Shown one piece after another: positions 1 through 10,534 of a stretch of DNA of 64,000 nucleotides. The position numbers and the translations under genes are program-made. Positions within the stretch are counted from its first letter, which is position 1, and each line of letters starts with the position of its first letter. This DNA is from Okapia johnstoni (Eukaryota > Chordata > Mammalia > Artiodactyla > Giraffidae), in NCBI GenBank assembly GCA_024291935.2, contig CM044322.1, positions 67,323,405 through 67,387,404 on the forward strand, read 5' to 3'. A model generated the notes under the pieces. It saw nothing but the letters and a program-made list of their open reading frames with translations, had not been told where the DNA came from and did not search any database.

Positions 1-373
1 ATATCATAAGGAGTTTGACAACTTCAACCAACCAATTTACATGTGAAGGCCACATATTTCAAACAAAACAATCAAAGAAATAACTCTCTAAACACAATAT
101 CAAACTATAAAGCAAGAAATATTTTTGACAGATTATTCAGCATTGTTACTACCGCTACAGTTGCTACTACTGTCACAGTTATTGAAACTACTAGCTAACT
201 CCCACACATTGTGCCTCTAACACAAACTGCAAGTATAATTAGCATTCATACACTTTGTCATGTAATACTCAAAATATTTATGAAAGTAGATGACATGGTT
301 AATTCAATTTTATGTATGAAATAATCATGCATAAAAACATTAAACAGTTTATACAGTGTCACACTGTAAACAC
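1..373. other. AT-rich unassigned sequence
   Basis: No open frame, splice-flanked exon or recognisable repeat was seen here. The stretch ends where a BovB LINE begins. Confidence 0.5.
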
Positions 374-1950
374 ACTGGAAAAAGGTCAGCTTTCATTCCA
401 ATCCCAAAGAAAGGCTATGCCAAAAAATGTTCTAACTTACCGTGCCATACCGTAAATATGCTTATTTCGCATGCTAGTAAGGTTCTATTCAAAATCCTTT
501 AAGCTGAACTTCAGCAATACATTAACCAAGGACTCCCAGAGGTACAAGCTGGGTTTAGAAAAGGCAGAGGAACCAGAAATCAAATTGCCAACATTCCTTG
601 GATCATAGAGAAAACAAGGGAATTCCAGAAGAACAGCTACTTCTGCTTCATTGACTACGTTAAAACTTTTGACTGTATGTATTACAGCAAACTTGGAAAA
701 TCCTTAAAGAGATGAGCGTTCCAGACCTTCTTACCTGTCTCCTAAGAAACCCATATGCATATCAAGAAGCAACAGTTCCTTACATGGAACAATGGACTGT
801 CTCAAAGTTGGGAAAGGAGTATGTCAAGGCTATATATTGTCACTATTTATTTAACTCATATGCAAAGTGCATCATGTGAAATGCTGGACTGGATGAACCA
901 GAAGGTGGAATCAAGATTGCCAGGGGAAATGTCAACAACCTCAGATATGCACCCCACTCCAGTACTCTTGCCTAGAAAATCCCGTGGACGGAGGAGCCTG
1001 GTAGGCTGCAGTCCATGGGGTTGCTAAGAGTCGGATAGGACTGAGCAACTTCACTTTCACTTTTCCCTTTCATGCACTGGAGAAGGAAATGGCAACCCAC
1101 TCCAGTATTCTTGCCTGGAGAATCCCAGGGACGGCGGAGCCTGGTGGGCTGCTGTCTATGCGGTCGCACAGAGTCGGACACGACTGAAGCGACTTAGCAG
1201 CAGCAGATAGCATATCCTAATGGCAGAAAGTGAAGAGGAACTAAAGATCTTCTTGATGAGGGTGAAAGAGGAGAGTGAAAAAATTGGCTTAAAATTCAGC
1301 TTAGTTCAAAAAACTAAGATCGAGGCATCCAGTCCCATCACTTCGTTGCAAATAGATGAAAACAAGTGGAAACTGTCAGATTTATTTTCTTGGGCTCCAA
1401 AATGACTGGGGACAGTGACTACAGTGATTAAATTAAAAGACGCTTGCTGCTTGGAAGGAAAGCTATGACAAACCCAGACAGCATGTTAAGAAGGAGAGAC
1501 ATCACTTTGCTGACAAAGGTCCCTAGAGTCAAAGCTATGGTTTTTCCAGTAGTTGTACAAATATAAGAGTTGGACCGTAAAAGAGGCTGAGTGCCAAAGA
1601 ACTGATGCTTTCAAATTGTGGTGCAGAATACTCTTGAGAGTCCGTTTGACTGCAAGGGGATCAAGCCAGTCAATCCTAAAGGAAATCAACATTGAATACT
1701 CACTGGAAAAGCTGAAGCTGAAATTCCAATATTTTAGCCTCCTGATGTGAAGATCAGGCTCATTGGAATACTGTCTGATGCTGGGAAAGACTGAAGGTAA
1801 AGGGAAAAGAGAGCAGCAAAGGATGAAGTACTTAGGTAGCATCACCAACTCAATGGACATGAATTGGAGCAAATTCCAGGAAATAGAGAAGGATAGGGAA
1901 GCTGGGCCTGCTGCAGTCTATGGGATCACAAAAAGCTGGACATGAATTAG
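374..1950 (+). mobile_element. BovB LINE fragment, interrupted by a SINE
   Basis: This is the reverse transcriptase and C-terminal part of a BovB (RTE-clade) ORF2, recognisable by conserved segments such as QAGFRKGRGTRNQIAN near 550 and the C-terminal MAES...EEELK...VKEESEK block near 1220. The coding frame is broken by many stops and frameshifts. A BOV-A2-like SINE (about 944-1207) sits in the RT region just after the codons that should lead into the YADD box. The copy is 5'-truncated and also decayed at its 3' end, where a second SINE follows. It is a dead copy with no coding capacity. Confidence 0.9.
944..1207 (+). mobile_element. BOV-A2-type SINE inside BovB
   Basis: Two BovA-type monomers in plus orientation, each ending in the hallmark GTCGGACACGACTGA-like segment, followed by the AGCAGCAGCA tail near 1196. 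It interrupts the BovB frame: the BovB text stops at the dinucleotides before 945 and resumes at ATGGCAGAAAG near 1220. Confidence 0.85.
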
Positions 1951-1952
1951 CT

Positions 1953-2150
1953 GCTGCTGTTGCTGCTGCTAAGTCACTTCAGTCGTGTCCGACTCTGTGT
2001 GACCCCATAGACGACAGCCCATCAGGCTCCCCCATCCCTGGGATTCTCCAGGCAAGAATATTGGAGTGGGTTTCCATTTCCTTCTCCAATACATGAGAGT
2101 GAAAAGTGAAAGTGAAGTCGCTCAGTCGTGTCCGACTCTTAGCAGACTCC
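1953..2150 (-). mobile_element. BOV-A2-type SINE
   Basis: Minus orientation. It begins with a CTGCTGCTG run (the reverse of the AGCAGCAGC tail), followed by the reversed BovA body GTCCGACTCTGTG and a second monomer up to about 2145. Confidence 0.85.
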
Positions 2151-2214
2151 TAGCGGTTATTTATTAACTAAATAACTAAAGAAAAATCTTACTCTCAAAA
2201 TTCATAATGATAGG

Positions 2215-2575
2215 TGCTTCAGTCAGTTCGGGCTGCAGTAACAGAACACCTTGAGTGAGGTTGCTTAAACAATAGTTACTTGCTTCTCATACTACTAAAG
2301 GTTAAGAGTTCAAGGTCAGGATGCAGCAAGGTCAGGTTCTGGTGAATGTGTTCTTACTTAGATTTTGCCACCTTCTCATTTATCTTCACGTGGCAGAAAG
2401 AGAGAAAGGACTAGCTCTATTCCTTTTTTTATAAAGATGGTAATATCATGGGGACTCCACCCTTGTGACTTCTCAAAGGCCCCACCTCCTGGGACCATCC
2501 CACTGGAGTTGAGGGTTTCAACATATGAATTTATGTGGGGACACAAAGATTCAGTCCATAACAATAATAGCTCAC
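2215..2575 (+). repeat. Old mammalian interspersed repeat, class unresolved
   Basis: The order of segments (GGGCTGCAGTAACAGAACACC near 2228, GTGGCAGAAAG near 2390, GGCCCCACCTCCTGGGACC near 2478, then an AACATATGAATTTATG block) matches a widely dispersed ancient mammalian repeat that I recognise by text but cannot name with certainty. The short open frames on both strands here are incidental. Confidence 0.5.
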
Positions 2576-2579
2576 ATAT

Positions 2580-3420
2580 ATAGTTAGCAGAATTTCGTAA
2601 GAATGTTCAAGTACTATGCATTTAACAGAGTAATATTCTCTACGTTGGTCCTGTTTCATTGTTCTTACATGATTTATGCTCTTTAATTATTATAAACATT
2701 CACCAATTTTTATAAACAATTGTTAAATCAACTATGGGAAAATTTTCAAAAAAATCCAATAAGTTGCTTGGTGAAAGAAATAAAAATCTACTTGGCAAAT
2801 TGGAGCTATATTAAAATTCAGTTAATTCTGCACCATTGAAATCATTAATAGGACATAACAAATTTAATCACAAATTCTTTTAATGTTCTCTAACATTAAC
2901 GGAATGTGCCCCTTTTTTCTCAGCAAACAACGACAAGTTCATTATCTGATGAATAGTCACATAGTAAATGAAATCTGTTAAAATGACTTAGTCGTTGATG
3001 TACCATCATTATCACTTCCAAAATGTTCTAAGCTTTTTCAGACATAAATTACTACATGTGCTTTAAAAAATACTCAGTTCCAGTTATGACTGCATTGGGA
3101 TATTTCTACTCTATATCATTTCTAGGGTAAAATTTGTATCATTATCCTAAAAAATTAATTAGTCCATTTTGACATACATCTTTAGAAATATTCAAAGTTG
3201 TTTAATAGAAAAGTTTGTCTTGAAACACCTGTAGTTATTTTCCTATTTATTAAAATATTTTTAAAGGAATATTTAGCCCTTAATAAGAACATTTTTCATA
3301 ATATCCTTCCCTCTTTTCCTTCTCGCAGCCAAAATAGCAAAAATATTTAAATTGCTGATGTTTTTGAAAATAAATGTCTTTGTGTTGTAAGTAAAAGTAA
3401 CCATAATAAAAAGACAGTGA
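2580..3420. other. AT-rich unassigned sequence
   Basis: AT-rich sequence with no recognisable gene, repeat family or conserved frame. Confidence 0.5.
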
Positions 3421-3718
3421 TAGGACTTCCTTTGTGGCCCAGTGGTTAAGAATCTGCCTGCCAATGCAGGGACATGGGTCTGATCCCTGGTCTGGGAAGA
3501 TCCCACATGCCTCTGAGCAACTAAGCCTGTGCACCACAGCTACTGCCCCAGGGCTCTAGAGCCTGTGAGTTACAGCTACTGAAGCCTGTGTGCCTAGAGC
3601 CTGTGCTCCCCAACAAGAGAGCAGTCCCCACTCAGGACAGCTAGAGAGAAGCCGAGCACAACAAGGAAGACCCAGCACAGACAGAGACAGATAAACAAAA
3701 ACAAAAATAAAAATTAAA
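3421..3718 (+). mobile_element. CHR-type tRNA-Glu SINE
   Basis: Plus orientation. The tRNA-derived head (GGCCCAGTGGTTAAGAATCT, box A/B-like sequence, then GATCCCTGGTCTGGGAAG) is followed by the CHR body 'gatcccacatgcc...gagcaactaagcctgtgcacc' and an A-rich tail near 3695-3718. Confidence 0.9.
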
Positions 3719-3719
3719 G

Positions 3720-4214
3720 ATAGTGATAAATTGAAAACATGCTTGCAACACACGACAAAAACATTCATCTTTGTGAGAAGAATTTATAGGAGTTATTGTT
3801 TTCTTCCAAATAAAGAATACAAGTGGAGTCACTAGACATGAAACACTTAGTTTTGTGTATAAGATTAAATCTTAGGCTTTATTTCCTCTAGGGAAGGCTG
3901 GGGACTCAGGAAGAGTAGAAATGGGTGGAGACTGTACTGGGGTGGGGTGGGCACACAGTCAATATTGTAAGACCTTTAGTGGGACCCTTAGACAGGGGTT
4001 AGAGCTCATGCTCCACCAACGGGCAACCAGTCAGCAGTCCTCGCCAGAGTGTGGTGAGTGTGGGACAGAGGCCTTCTCCATGTGCTATCCAGGCCCTCAG
4101 GCCTCAGGGCAGGCGGGTGAGATGGGGGCCCAGGACAGTTTGGGGACTGTGTCCCACAGAGCCCCAGAGCCCTCGCCACGGGTGCCCACAGGCCAGATCC
4201 AGGCCACAAAGGAG
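3720..4214. other. Unassigned sequence
   Basis: Moderately GC-rich from 3890 on. Overlapping open frames of 67 to 113 codons exist on both strands, but none has a recognisable motif and several run into the next SINE, so none is called as a gene. Confidence 0.45.
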
Positions 4215-4350
4215 CAGAAGTGAAAGTGAAAGTCGCTCAGCCGTGTCCGACTCTTTGCGACCCCATGGACTATACAGTCCATGGCATTTTCCAGGCCAGA
4301 ATACTGGAGTGGGTAGCCTTTCCTTTCTCCAGGGGATCTTCCCAACACAA
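4215..4350 (-). mobile_element. Bov-tA/BovA SINE fragment
   Basis: Reversed BovA body: GTCGCTCAGCCGTGTCCGAC, then 'ccccatggactatacagtcc', 'ggagtgggtagcc' and 'ggggatcttcccaa'. The tRNA-derived head is missing. Confidence 0.85.
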
Positions 4351-5956
4351 TGCAGCGAACCTCTCCCCAGTCCCTGCCTCCATGAACTATAAACTGCAGA
4401 GGTCAATACGGGCATGGTCCCCGGAGCCCTGGGCAGCTGGAGGATATGACCCTGGCTATTAAGGTAATAGTTCACCAGCTTCTGTCTCTCCATTCACATT
4501 TCCACACTTGGTCTGGTGTTGATCGGTTGTCCACCCCCAGGAGGTGGCAGGAGGTTAGGGCTGGTGTGCAAGGATCTTAAACATCATTAGTTCAGGTTTG
4601 TCTCTGTTGTTGGGACCTCTCTCAAAGAGGGTAATTGTTGTGAACTGGGGATTAACCTGATTGGTATTTGCTACAAGCGTGTCTCTCCAGTTTAAATGAA
4701 AAGCCTGAGGCCTGGCTGGGTCCTGGGCACCAGGCTCCCTCAGAGATCAATGTTGGGTGGGGTCTGGGACCTGGCTCTGAGGCTGCTGCCAGCTGAGACC
4801 TACCCCCTCAGCCAGGGCCGGGCACTGGCAGGAGGACCCAGACTGGGTGCTGGGTGGGTGTCCTCCTGAACCCTGGCAGGATAACCTGCCCGCCTAGGAA
4901 CCCCTCCTCCTGGCCTGGACCTGCACTCCAGAGGTAGAGGGTGGTGCCTGGGACCTGACCCTTTCTTGTCAGAACTGAGAGTAGCATTTGGTTTACAGGA
5001 ACATTATGACCTGACCATGACCTGACCTCAAGAACAAAGACTCTGACCCCAGAAGTAACCAGGCCACTCCCTCAGCTTTCCCAGAAAAGGACTTTGCTGA
5101 AAGCTTTCTGGGAGCTCAGGGTTTTTGTTTTTTTGTTTGTCCTGTCTCCTAGTGTGGCCCTGAAGCAAGCCTTTCTCTGCTCCAAGCTCCTGATGCTTTG
5201 GTATTGTTTGGCCTCACTGTGTGTTAGGAACACAAACTTGTGATCAGTAACAAGTCGATATTGATATTCTAATCAAGAATAGAATCGCTTTTTATTCTCA
5301 GTGTGTTAGCTTTGTCCCTCCTCACCCTGAAATGTTCACTATCATCTGTATTGGGGACAGGCCATTTTTTCTCGTATAAATTATTTTCTTAATCAGAGAG
5401 AAATGTGTGAGCCTGAGTCAACTTTTGAAATAAAGTGTTTACTCTGAAAAGCCAAACTTGTCCATAGAAACACACTTTCTGGACAGTAGCAGTTGGACTC
5501 ATCCTGTGCAGAGTCCAGTTCACTCTGAAAGTTCTGTGATGTATCGTGGCCACGGTAATGTGATAATACACATTCTGCATTCTGTGCCAAGTGCCAGTTC
5601 GTGAACTGAGAGGTTCATGTATGTTGGCAAGGGAAAAGGGCTCACCTTAAACCTTGAGAGTTTGTAAAAATGAATAACCTGATCTGTTGTTCTGGAGGTA
5701 GGTTCCTATTGATCCTCTGAAGGCTGTTCCTTCAAATGTGCTGGTTAACTTTTACTGATGTATCTTCCTCTTTTTTTTTTTTTCATTTCCATCACTCTAA
5801 TTTATCTACAGAGTTACAAATCATTTTATAGTTTGTTTTATTCCTTAAATTTTATTTTTGATTCTTCTGTCAGCTGGCTGCCTTAAATATCTTCCTAAAT
5901 TTAGAAAAATGTACAATTTCCTAGTGCCAGTTTTGTACACACTCTACCAGAGAATG
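4351..5956. other. Unassigned; possible solo LTR remnant within it
   Basis: The segment 4680-4960 is GC-rich. About 4975-5245 has the feel of an LTR R/U5 region: CCTGACCTCAAGAAC, CTCTGCTCCAAGCTCC, then TTTGGCCTCACTGTGTGTTA. No paired LTR or TG...CA ends could be established. The rest (5250-5950) has no recognised feature beyond a T run near 5770. Confidence 0.3.
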
Positions 5957-6165
5957 GGCTTCCTTTGTACCTCAGTCGGTAAGGAGTCTGCCTACAATGC
6001 AGGAGACCTGGGTTCGATTCCTGGGTCAGGACGAACCCCTGGAGAAGGAAATGGCAACCCACTCCAGTATTTTTGCCAGGAGAATCCCACAGGCAGAGGA
6101 GCCTGGAAGGTTAAAGTCTACTGGGTCTCAAGAGTTCAAAACGACTGAGTGACTAAGCACACAAG
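5957..6165 (+). mobile_element. Bov-tA SINE
   Basis: Plus orientation: tRNA-derived head (GGAGACCTGGGTTCGATTCC, an intact B-box-like stretch) fused to the BovA body through 'ggagaaggaaatggcaaccc' to 'acgactgagtgactaagcac'. Confidence 0.92.
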
Positions 6166-6885
6166 AACAAGCACACCAGAGAACAGATGGAAAGAACTAA
6201 ACCAGGAGAACCATGGTATCTCCCCAACAATAGACATGGCAGGAAAAGGGAATTACAGCTCAACTCTTCTAAATGCAGCTGCCCAAATCTACAAGCACTA
6301 GCAGTGTAAATCCAGAGACTTCTAAAAAGGAAAGACACTGGGATTTACTGGTGGGATTTTCATGGGTTGATGTGGGCAGGATCACTGTTTGGATGTTGCC
6401 AGGGAGTTTGGTAAGACAGGGCAGTGCTATCGGGTTAGTAGGATAAACATTTGGTCACTGAAGGAAGGAGAGTCTGTGTGTTGATCCTCAAGGAGACTCT
6501 TGGGGTGTGGTCTCCAGGCTTTGAGTATGGTGATGATTTTCAAAAAGTATGTGAGGCTTGATTGTCTTCACTACAGGGTCTAGGGCATTATAAGGAGTTG
6601 ACAGAGTCAGAATTTTAGTGAGGAAAGACTCAAGCTCCTGCCCATTCTTAGCTAGCACTTTGTCCCCCTTTTCTCCCCAACAGGGCTGGGTGTCAGAGGA
6701 AGTGACAATAAATACTCTCCATGAGCTATAAAGCCTTGTTTCTGTGAAAAAGCTGAAGAATAAGCTTCCATCTCCACTTATTGGAGCCATCAAAATGCCC
6801 TCTCTGCTTTCAACCACTACTGAAGGTGCACCTTATTCTTGCCATCATTCAAGGCTGAACACTTACGGAGCACTTATGAAGCACA
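6166..6885. other. Unassigned sequence
   Basis: No gene or repeat recognised. A minus-strand open frame of 109 codons at 6488-6817 has no known motif and no splice context. Confidence 0.45.
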
Positions 6886-7160
6886 GTGCTTTACTTTTCT
6901 ATTTATGTATTTGTCTGTCTATTTATTTACTTGGCTGCATCAGGTCTTAGTTGTGGCACATGGGATCTTTGTCGCATCATGCAGATCTTTTGCTGCAGGG
7001 AAAGTCTCTCGATTGAGATGCTTGGGCTCAGTAGTGGCAACATGTGGGCTGAGTTGCTCCGAGACATGTGGGACTGGAGTTTGCCGACCAGAAACCAAAC
7101 CCCTGTCCCCTGAATTGCGAGGCAGATTCTTAGCCACTGGATTGCCAGGGAAGTCCCTCC
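6886..7160 (-). mobile_element. CHR-type SINE
   Basis: Minus orientation: T-rich tail (TTTATGTATTTGTCTGTC), the CHR body reading 'ctgcatcaggtcttagttgtggcac' and the reversed tRNA head ending 'attcttagccactggattgccagggaagtccc'. Confidence 0.9.
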
Positions 7161-8035
7161 TTTATTTTTCTAATATTTTACCTGTATTTAATCATTCTTG
7201 GATTAATAATACAAAAAAAAAGGCCATATTAACATTTCTCCAACTTAGAAGAGGGAGCTGAGGCAAAGAGGGATCCATATGTCTTTCCCAAGTACCTGCT
7301 TCTCCTAAACAGGATTTGAATCCAGTCCATCAGGCATGTTCACCATGCTCTGCTGAGCTTCTAGGTCTCAGTTAAATAGAAATGTTTGTCTTCACAGCCA
7401 ATCTGTTGGGTGTTTTCAGTGCACATCAAACAGCGGATCTTCCTAAGTCCACCTTGGATTCAGGAGGCCCTGCTAGGCATCTGGTGAGGAAGGGGACCGA
7501 GGATTGAACTGTGGATCGATGATTATTAGTTCCCATGCCATCTTCTGCTAGCAAGATGTCAACAGCTCTCACCATTATAATGCATTTCACAGGATGTTTC
7601 ATCCAGAAGGCGAGAAGAAACATCCCTGAGAGGTCAAGGACAGCAACTTCCAGCTGGGTGAACAGAGTTCGTTGTTGGCCACAAAATAGGGTGCACCCTA
7701 TAACTGACCCAGTTGAAGGTACTGTGGAAATTTTCTCATTAAGTTCACTCAAGAATAATTATTGTAGTATGTTCAGTGCCTCACATTTAAGAAAAAACTG
7801 AAATATTAAACAATGTTCTTCTTTAATTTCATGTGTTCAAATTGAAACTTATTATATCAGTTGGTACTGTTTTAACTGTGGAAGGAAATACGCATTTTAA
7901 ATTCAACATCTGGTTCATGTTTAAGAGTGAAGATGTTCTCTAGCTGTGGTTTGGACATTAGCTAAATTTTTAACATTAGTAGTGATATGTTCCTCCCTAA
8001 AGCCATGTTTCAAAATTTCTTTAAATTATTAGACT
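7161..8035. other. Unassigned; contains a 108-codon minus-strand frame
   Basis: The minus-strand frame 7426-7752 (starts MSELNEKIST) is the longest here. It has no recognised motif, and its surroundings look neither like a processed transcript (no poly-A at the expected side) nor like a spliced exon. It may be a piece of an old transposon. No other feature seen. Confidence 0.35.
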
Positions 8036-8225
8036 TTATTTAGAACAGGATTACATTGACAAAAAAGTTGTACAGATAATATAGAAAATTCCTATATCCC
8101 ATCATTTCAGTTTCAGCTAGCAAATGTTACTCACAGATAACATATGTGTGGTACATTTATTACAATTAGTGAGATAATATAGTTTTACTAATTAAAAATC
8201 CATAGTTCACCTAAGATTCACACTT
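8036..8225 (-). mobile_element. Old L1 3'-end fragment
   Basis: Contains the phrase 'aggattacattgacaaaaaagttgtacagat...attcctatatccc', typical of the reversed 3' region of ancient mammalian L1. Followed directly by a BOV-A2 insertion. Confidence 0.5.
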
Positions 8226-8500
8226 TGCTGCTGCTGCTGCTAAGTTGCTTCAGTCATGTCCGACTCTGTGCGACCCTATAGACGGCAGCCCACCAGGCTC
8301 CTCCGTCCCTAGGATTCTCCAGGCAAGAACACTGGAGTGGGTTGCCATTTCCTTCTCTAACTCATGAAAGAGAAAAGTTGAAAGGGAAGTCGCTCAGTCA
8401 TGTCCAACTGCCAGCGACCACATGGACTTCAGCCTACCAGGCTCCTCCATCCATGGGATTCTCCAGGCAAGAGTACTGGAGTGGGCTGCCATTGCACTTT
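8226..8500 (-). mobile_element. BOV-A2 SINE (dimer)
   Basis: Minus orientation: CTGCTGCTGCTGCTAAG start, the first reversed BovA monomer to about 8365, then 'gggaagtcgctcagtcatgtcc' and a second monomer to about 8495. Confidence 0.92.
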
Positions 8501-8574
8501 GTGTTGTTACAATTAATGATATTTTAAATATGCACAATATTATTTATCATCATTATGGTACCATACAGAAATCT

Positions 8575-9055
8575 GTATTCTAATGTTCACAGTATGCTAT
8601 TAGTACTCAAATGATAGAAACAACCCGAAGACCATCATGAGAATAATGGATAAATAAAATATGATATATACTCAGAATGAAATACTATTCAGCCATAAAA
8701 ATGAGTTAAGGATTGAAATATGCTACAAAATGGGTGGCCCAAATCATACAAAAAATTTTTATAGTTAGTGAAATAAGGCGGGCACAAAAAGACAAATATT
8801 GTATGATTCTACTGGCTTAAAATACATAGAATAGGGTAACTCACAGAAACTGGAAATAGAAATTACCAAAGCCAGGAGGCAAGAGGGAAGGTGGATAAAG
8901 ACTTAATGAATACAGTGGTTATATTGGATCTGATTAAAAAGATTTATATGTAGATGGTATTGATAGATACACAGCATTGTGAATATAGAAAATTATACGG
9001 AACTTTTTAATTCATAAAAATTATGAAAAGAATAAATACAATGTATCTTTGATCA
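8575..9055 (+). mobile_element. L1 3'-end fragment
   Basis: Plus orientation. Reads as the L1 ORF2 C-terminus and 3'UTR: 'gaaacaacccgaagacc', 'gataaataaaatatg', 'aaatactattcagccataaaaa', 'caaatattgtatgattctac', ending in an A/T-rich tail near 9055. Confidence 0.8.
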
Positions 9056-9490
9056 CAGTGCTCAACTGCTCAATTGTGTCTGACTGTTTGTGAGCCCATG
9101 GGCAGTAGCACACCAGGCTTCCCTGTCCTTCTCCATCTCCTGGAGTTTGCTCAAATTCATGCCCACTGAGTCGATGATGCTATTCAGACAGCTCATCCTC
9201 TGTGTCCCCCAACCCTTTCCTCCTGCCCTCAATCTTCCCCAGCATCAGGGGCTTTTCCAGTGAGTCTGCCCTTCACATCAGGTGGCCAAGGTATTGAAGC
9301 TTCAGCCTCAGTCCTTCCAATGAATATTCAATGTTGATTTCCTTTAGGATTAACTGGCTTGATCTCCTTGCTTTCCAAGGAACTCTCAAGAGTCTCTTCA
9401 GCACCACTGTTCTCAAGCATCAATTCTTTGGCACTCAGCCTTCTTTATGTTCCAAGTCTCTCAACTGTACATGACTACTGAAGCATAGTG
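9056..9490 (-). mobile_element. BovB LINE 3' fragment
   Basis: Minus orientation 3' end of BovB: 'tctcctggagtttgctcaaa', 'ctcatcctctgtgtcccc', 'ccttccaatgaatattcaatg', 'tcaccactgttctcaagcatc'. Truncated 5' and diverged. It abuts the left edge of the exon array. Confidence 0.88.
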
Positions 9491-9721
9491 TGATTTTTAG
9501 TGTTTCCCTTTGTTAGACTGACGATTTCAAGTTGAAAACTGTTGCTTCATGACTATATTTTTTAGCTGAATTCAAATAAAGGTTCAAAATATTCAAGACA
9601 GCTGATATATACAGTTTTTAATTTGATGGATGAATGTTGAATCTTTCCCAGCAGATAAATAATTCAAAAGGGCATTTTTAAAAAATGACAGTGTAAATTA
9701 CAAACTGTAGGCAGAAGCCGT

Positions 9722-9765
9722 TTCCCCAGCAGGTTCCCCAGCAGGTTCCCCAGCAGGTTCCCCTT
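9722..9765 (+). repeat. 12-bp minisatellite
   Basis: Three to four copies of TTCCCCAGCAGG in direct tandem, lying exactly where the unit-0 remnant meets the 5' flank of unit 1. Confidence 0.9.
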
Positions 9766-9970
9766 AGGGAGAAAGTTAAAGGCTCTCTGACTCATTGCTG
9801 AAACGTTCATCTCCTTTGCCTTCCTCCACCCATGAGGAAGGTTGTCCAACACATCTCAGCCCACACGTATTAACCACCCATGTCCACACAGTTCCCCCGT
9901 GTATCCACATTAACAAGGTCTTCCCGATCAGCATCACAGATGTCCTGACAGCTCCTCTATGTCCTTCTAG

Positions 9971-10041
9971 AGCTCCCTGAGGACCAGGTGGAGGAGGTAT
10001 CCAATTCAAAGTTGGAGGAAGAGGCTTTGCCCACCTCTTTG
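9971..10041 (+). CDS. Exon A1 of acidic-repeat gene (array edge)
   Basis: Acceptor TCCTTCTAG before and donor GTAAGTACC after. The 71 bp are phase 1 to 0 like the other A exons and read xELPEDQVEEVSNSK and then LEEEALPTSL, with no stop. It lacks the central Trp of the other A repeats. The next exon in order (B1) is frameshifted, so A1 may be skipped or the unit may be dead. Function unknown. Confidence 0.5.
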
Positions 10042-10508
10042 GTAAGTACCCCTTATTTATCTGAGATAAAAGTGTTGCTTCATGACTTTGATTTTTTTAG
10101 CTGAATTCAAATAAAGGTTCAAAATATTCGAGACAGCTGATATATACAATTTTTAATTTGATGGATGAACATTGAGTCTTTCCCAGAAGATAAATAACTC
10201 AAAAGGGTATTTAAAAAAAAAAAACCGACAACATAAATTAAAAACTGTAGTCAGGAGCAGTTTCCTCAGCAGAAAATATTCTTTATTGAAATAAAATTTT
10301 TTAATTGCTGGTCAAAATGGCTTGAGAGATCTTCCAAGAAAAGCTTCAACCTTTCCTACAGAAGTCCTCTATGTTTTCTTTTGGGGCTATGGACTCAACA
10401 ACACTTTCCCATTTGGTTTTCTGAGAACAAAAAGAGAACAAAAGACCTGAATGCACAGTACTCAAGGTGTTGACACCCTCACACTCTCTTTTCTCTCTCT
10501 AATCACAG

Positions 10509-10534
10509 GCATGTGAAGCATCCTGATGAACATG
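10509..10534 (+). pseudogene. Broken exon B1
   Basis: Between AATCACAG and GTAAGTATTC lies a 26-bp copy of the B exon. The intact B exons are 25 bp. The extra base shifts the frame and the phase-0 reading meets TGATGA, so this exon cannot be used in the frame of its neighbours. Confidence 0.7.

Noticed and set aside
3921..4392. Overlapping frames of 100-129 codons on both strands
   Set aside because: They share sequence with a BovA SINE and GC-rich flanks, with no consistent frame or splice sites.
5990..6025. tRNA-like box A/B sequences
   Set aside because: They are the tRNA-derived heads of Bov-tA and CHR SINEs, here and at the other SINEs, not tRNA genes.
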